Assembly (NCBI GenBank): GCA_016704535.1
Contig: JADIZZ010000023.1
Coordinates: 434,001 to 498,000, forward strand
Direction: 5' to 3'
From: Betaproteobacteria bacterium
GTDB taxonomy: Bacteria; Pseudomonadota; Gammaproteobacteria; Burkholderiales; Burkholderiaceae_C
Length of the DNA stretch: 64,000 bases
Both the position numbers and the translations under genes were made by a program. Positions 61,852-64,000 of this stretch are shown in pieces. The notes under the pieces are model-generated. The model was not told the DNA's origin and searched no databases. It worked only from the letters and a program-made list of their open reading frames with translations. Numbering within the stretch: position 1 is the first letter of the stretch; each line of letters starts with the position of its first letter.

Positions 61852-63000
61852 TCACTTCGGGCCGGCTTGCAGCCAGCGGTACAAATCGGCGGCGATGCGC
61901 TCTGCGGCATGCCCGTCCCACAACTCGGGCACGCGGCCGCGCTTGCCGTGGCCGGCCAGGATGGCCGCCACGCCGGCACGGATGGCCTGCACGTCGGCGC
62001 CGACCATGGTGTTGGTGCCTTCGTCGACCGTGATCGGGCGCTCGGTGCTTTCGCGCATCGTGAGACACGGCACACCCAGCGCGGTGGTCTCTTCCTGCAG
62101 GCCGCCGGAATCGGTGAGCACCAGCGTGGCGCCCTGCATCAGGCCCACCATTTCCAGGTAGCCCTGCGGCGGCAGCATGGCCATGCGCTCGGGCTTCAGC
62201 AGGCCTTGCAGGCCGAAGCGATCGATGTTGGCGCGCGTGCGGGGGTGCAAGGCGAAGACCAGCGGCAACTCGCTGGCCACATCGGCCAGCACACCCAGCA
62301 GGGCAGCCAGGGTGTCGGCCTGGTCGACGTTGGACGGCCGGTGGAGCGTGACGACACCGTAGCCGCGCGGGTGGTCCAGCAGCGCCGGGTCGACACCATG
62401 CTCACGCAGCGTGGCCGATGCCGGGCGCGCGTGTTCACGGTTGCTCAGCAGCGAATCGATCATCACGTTGCCGGCGAAGCACACGCGGGCCGCATCCACG
62501 CCTTCGCGCACCAGGTTCGCCTCGGCGCTGCGCTCGGTGGTGTACAGCCGGTCGGCCACCTGGTCGGTGAGCACGCGGTTGATCTCCTCGGGCATCTTGC
62601 GGTCGTAGCTGCGCAGGCCGGCTTCGACGTGCACCACGGGTATGCCCTTCTTCACCGCCACCAGCGTGCAGGCCAACGTGGAGTTGACGTCGCCCACCAC
62701 CAGCACGCAGGCCGGCTTGTGCTCGTCCAGCGTCGGCTCGAAACGCTTCATCACCTCGGCCGTCTGTACCGCGTGGCTGCCCGAACCCACTTCGAGATTG
62801 ATGTCCGGGCTGGGCAGGCGCAGGTCGGCGAAGAGCTTGTCGCTCATGCTCGCGTCGTAGTGCTGGCCCGTATGCACCAGCAGCGCCGGGATAGCCGGCA
62901 CGTGCTCGGCGAAGGCGCGCAGGATGGGCGCCATCTTCATGAAGTTGGGCCGTGCGCCGACGACGCACATCACCGGGCGCACGAGACTCGCCGTCGTCAT
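61852..63000 (-). CDS. wecB: Non-hydrolysing UDP-GlcNAc 2-epimerase, copy 2 (XrtA cluster)
   Basis: A 382-residue epimerase. MCVVGARPNFMKMAPILRAF, LLVHTGQHYDASMSDKLF, VVGDVNSTLACTLVAVKKGIPVVHVEAGLRSYDRKMPEEINR and LTDSGGLQEETTALGVPCLTMR are the WecB blocks. It belongs to the subtype commonly encoded behind the XrtA secretion ATPase. It differs clearly in sequence from the copy at 21530, so the two clusters each carry their own. Its ATG overlaps the ATPase stop. Confidence 0.92.
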   Translation of the reverse strand: MTTASLVRPVMCVVGARPNFMKMAPILRAFAEHVPAIPALLVHTGQHYDASMSDKLFADLRLPSPDINLEVGSGSHAVQTAEVMKRFEPTLDEHKPACVLVVGDVNSTLACTLVAVKKGIPVVHVEAGLRSYDRKMPEEINRVLTDQVADRLYTTERSAEANLVREGVDAARVCFAGNVMIDSLLSNREHARPASATLREHGVDPALLDHPRGYGVVTLHRPSNVDQADTLAALLGVLADVASELPLVFALHPRTRANIDRFGLQGLLKPERMAMLPPQGYLEMVGLMQGATLVLTDSGGLQEETTALGVPCLTMRESTERPITVDEGTNTMVGADVQAIRAGVAAILAGHGKRGRVPELWDGHAAERIAADLYRWLQAGPK

Positions 63001-64000
63001 CAGTCGCCTTCGCGGTTCGTCTTCTTCTGGCTGGCTTCCACAAGCTTCTGGAACATGGCCAGGATCTGCAGGTTCGTGCGCTCCAGCCGCAGCAGGCTGC
63101 GTTCCAGGCGTTGCAACTTGTCGCCGCGCTGGTCGGCCGTGAGTGCCGCCAGCTGCTTGGACATGGCCTCGGCGTCGTCGGCGCCGAGCTGCACGGCACC
63201 CAGGTCGACGTCCAGCGCCGCGCCGGCCAGGCCGCCAGGCATGCTGGGGTCGGCCCGGGCCGCCACGGCCAAGCGGGCGGCGTTGGCGGGCGCCTGGTTC
63301 TCCAGCTCGAACTCGCGCACGACCTCGGCGACATCGTTTACCGTGAGCACCGTGTGGCCGCTCAGGAAACCCGCCAGCAGCAAGCGGTCGCACACCGCAT
63401 TGATGCGGCGCGGAATGCCACCGGTGGCCGCGTAGATGCCCGCAAAGGCCTCGGGCTCGAAGCTGGGCTTGTCCTTGGCGCCAGCGCACTTCAGGCGGTG
63501 CTCGATGTAGCCCCGCGTCTCGTCGGCGTCCAACGGCCCGATGTGGCAGGTGGCGGCCACGCGCTGGCGGAACTGCTCCATCTCGGGCTGCTGCAGGATC
63601 TGCCGGAACTCGGGCTGGCCGACCAGGAAGCTCTGCAGCAGCGCCTGGTTGCCGAACTGGAAGTTGCTGAGCATGCGCAGCTCTTCCACCGCGCGCGGCG
63701 TGAGGTTCTGCGCCTCGTCGACGATGAGCAGGCAGCGCTTGCCCTTGCTCGTCTGGCTGATGAGGAAGGCTTCCAGCGTGATGAGCAGTTCGCTCTTGGG
63801 CACGTCTTTGACGCGGAAGCCGAAGGCCGCCCCCACCATGCGCAGCGTGTCTTCGGCGCCCAACTGGGTGGTCACCAGGTGGCCGGTGATGACGTTGCTG
63901 CCGTTCAGGCCCTCGATCAGGCTGCGCAGCACCATCGTCTTGCCGGCGCCGATCTCGCCGGTGATGACGATGAAACCCTCGTTGCGCGAGACGCCGTACT
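63000..64000 (-). CDS. XrtA-associated secretion ATPase (ExeA/GspA-like AAA), C-terminal part
   Basis: Partial gene cut by the right window edge; the N-terminus is missing. ITGEIGAGKT is the Walker A motif near the edge, and CLLIVDEAQNLTPRAVEELRMLSNFQ holds Walker B. FLVGQPEFRQIL and GGIPRRINAVCDRLLLAGFL are sensor and helical-lid segments of the PEP-CTERM-locus secretion ATPase family. The C-terminal 90 residues carry a low-complexity stretch and a helical tail. It is the most upstream visible gene of the minus-strand XrtA operon, and its stop overlaps the wecB start. Confidence 0.9.
   Translation of the reverse strand, partial: YGVSRNEGFIVITGEIGAGKTMVLRSLIEGLNGSNVITGHLVTTQLGAEDTLRMVGAAFGFRVKDVPKSELLITLEAFLISQTSKGKRCLLIVDEAQNLTPRAVEELRMLSNFQFGNQALLQSFLVGQPEFRQILQQPEMEQFRQRVAATCHIGPLDADETRGYIEHRLKCAGAKDKPSFEPEAFAGIYAATGGIPRRINAVCDRLLLAGFLSGHTVLTVNDVAEVVREFELENQAPANAARLAVAARADPSMPGGLAGAALDVDLGAVQLGADDAEAMSKQLAALTADQRGDKLQRLERSLLRLERTNLQILAMFQKLVEASQKKTNREGD

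Overview
The window is GC-rich DNA with dense, translationally coupled genes, typical of a beta-proteobacterium and most likely a Burkholderiales/Rubrivivax-Leptothrix-type organism. The assignment rests on family content: an exosortase A (XrtA) locus in betaproteobacterial order, a DASS-type sulfate permease behind cysC, and RAYT-type transposases. No rRNA, tRNA or CRISPR array was found. Almost all of the 64 kb builds, decorates, exports or attaches extracellular polysaccharide, and small toxin-antitoxin (TA) modules interrupt it.

Layout. (1) 0-3.9 kb, plus strand: the end of cysC (APS kinase), a sulfate permease with RCK_C domains, and an asparagine-synthetase-like enzyme. (2) 3.9-5.7 kb: a small defence/TA patch with mntA-hepT, a ParE remnant and a phd-vapC pair. 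Then come 0.7 kb with no recognisable gene, a membrane O-acyltransferase with an SGNH tail, and a secreted hypothetical protein. (3) 9.3-34.4 kb, plus strand: one long polysaccharide cluster. It holds the Wzm/Wzt ABC exporter, an acetyltransferase, methyltransferase, many GT2 and GT4 glycosyltransferases, an FG-GAP/ASPIC-UnbV protein, a DUF6492-like protein, an alpha/alpha-toroid protein, WecB, a polysaccharide deacetylase, two sulfotransferases, a second AsnB-like protein and a 786-residue double glycosyltransferase. (4) 34.5-38.1 kb: a lower-GC block at the convergent junction of the two clusters, with two methyltransferases and a glycosyltransferase. (5) 35.8-64 kb, minus strand: read in transcription order, the XrtA cluster runs secretion ATPase, WecB, deacetylase, FemAB-like protein, sugar transferase, XrtA/EpsI, UDP-sugar dehydrogenase and glycosyltransferase. 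A 4.5-kb island follows (BrnTA, RAYT, HipBA, truncated RAYT, HicAB). The cluster then continues with the amidotransferase, two glycosyltransferases, an O-ligase, an SGNH/MBOAT acylation pair, a PaaK/CapK-like adenylate-forming enzyme, a second toroid protein, a formyltransferase, a methyltransferase and a glycosyltransferase.

How it fits together. WecB (two copies) and the UDP-sugar dehydrogenase would supply ManNAc/uronate-type precursors. The glycosyltransferases assemble the chain. Wzm/Wzt exports one polymer, while the XrtA system handles a second one and the sorting of PEP-CTERM proteins, none of which is visible here. cysC and the sulfate permease could feed PAPS to the two sulfotransferases, which suggests a sulfated polymer. 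Other likely decorations are O-acylation (three enzyme sets), N-formylation, methylation and amidation.

The most unusual observations are: (a) a RAYT element with perfect 23-bp terminal inverted repeats whose outer edges, on both sides, carry a short tandem duplication that includes the terminal GGGGTC; (b) two alpha/alpha-toroid proteins of unknown function with shared motifs, one in each cluster; (c) the in-frame fusion of two GT4 enzymes; (d) a composition switch inside wzt that points to a swapped substrate-recognition domain; (e) two AsnB-like proteins without a glutaminase cysteine. All family calls come from reading motifs by eye; no database search was run.
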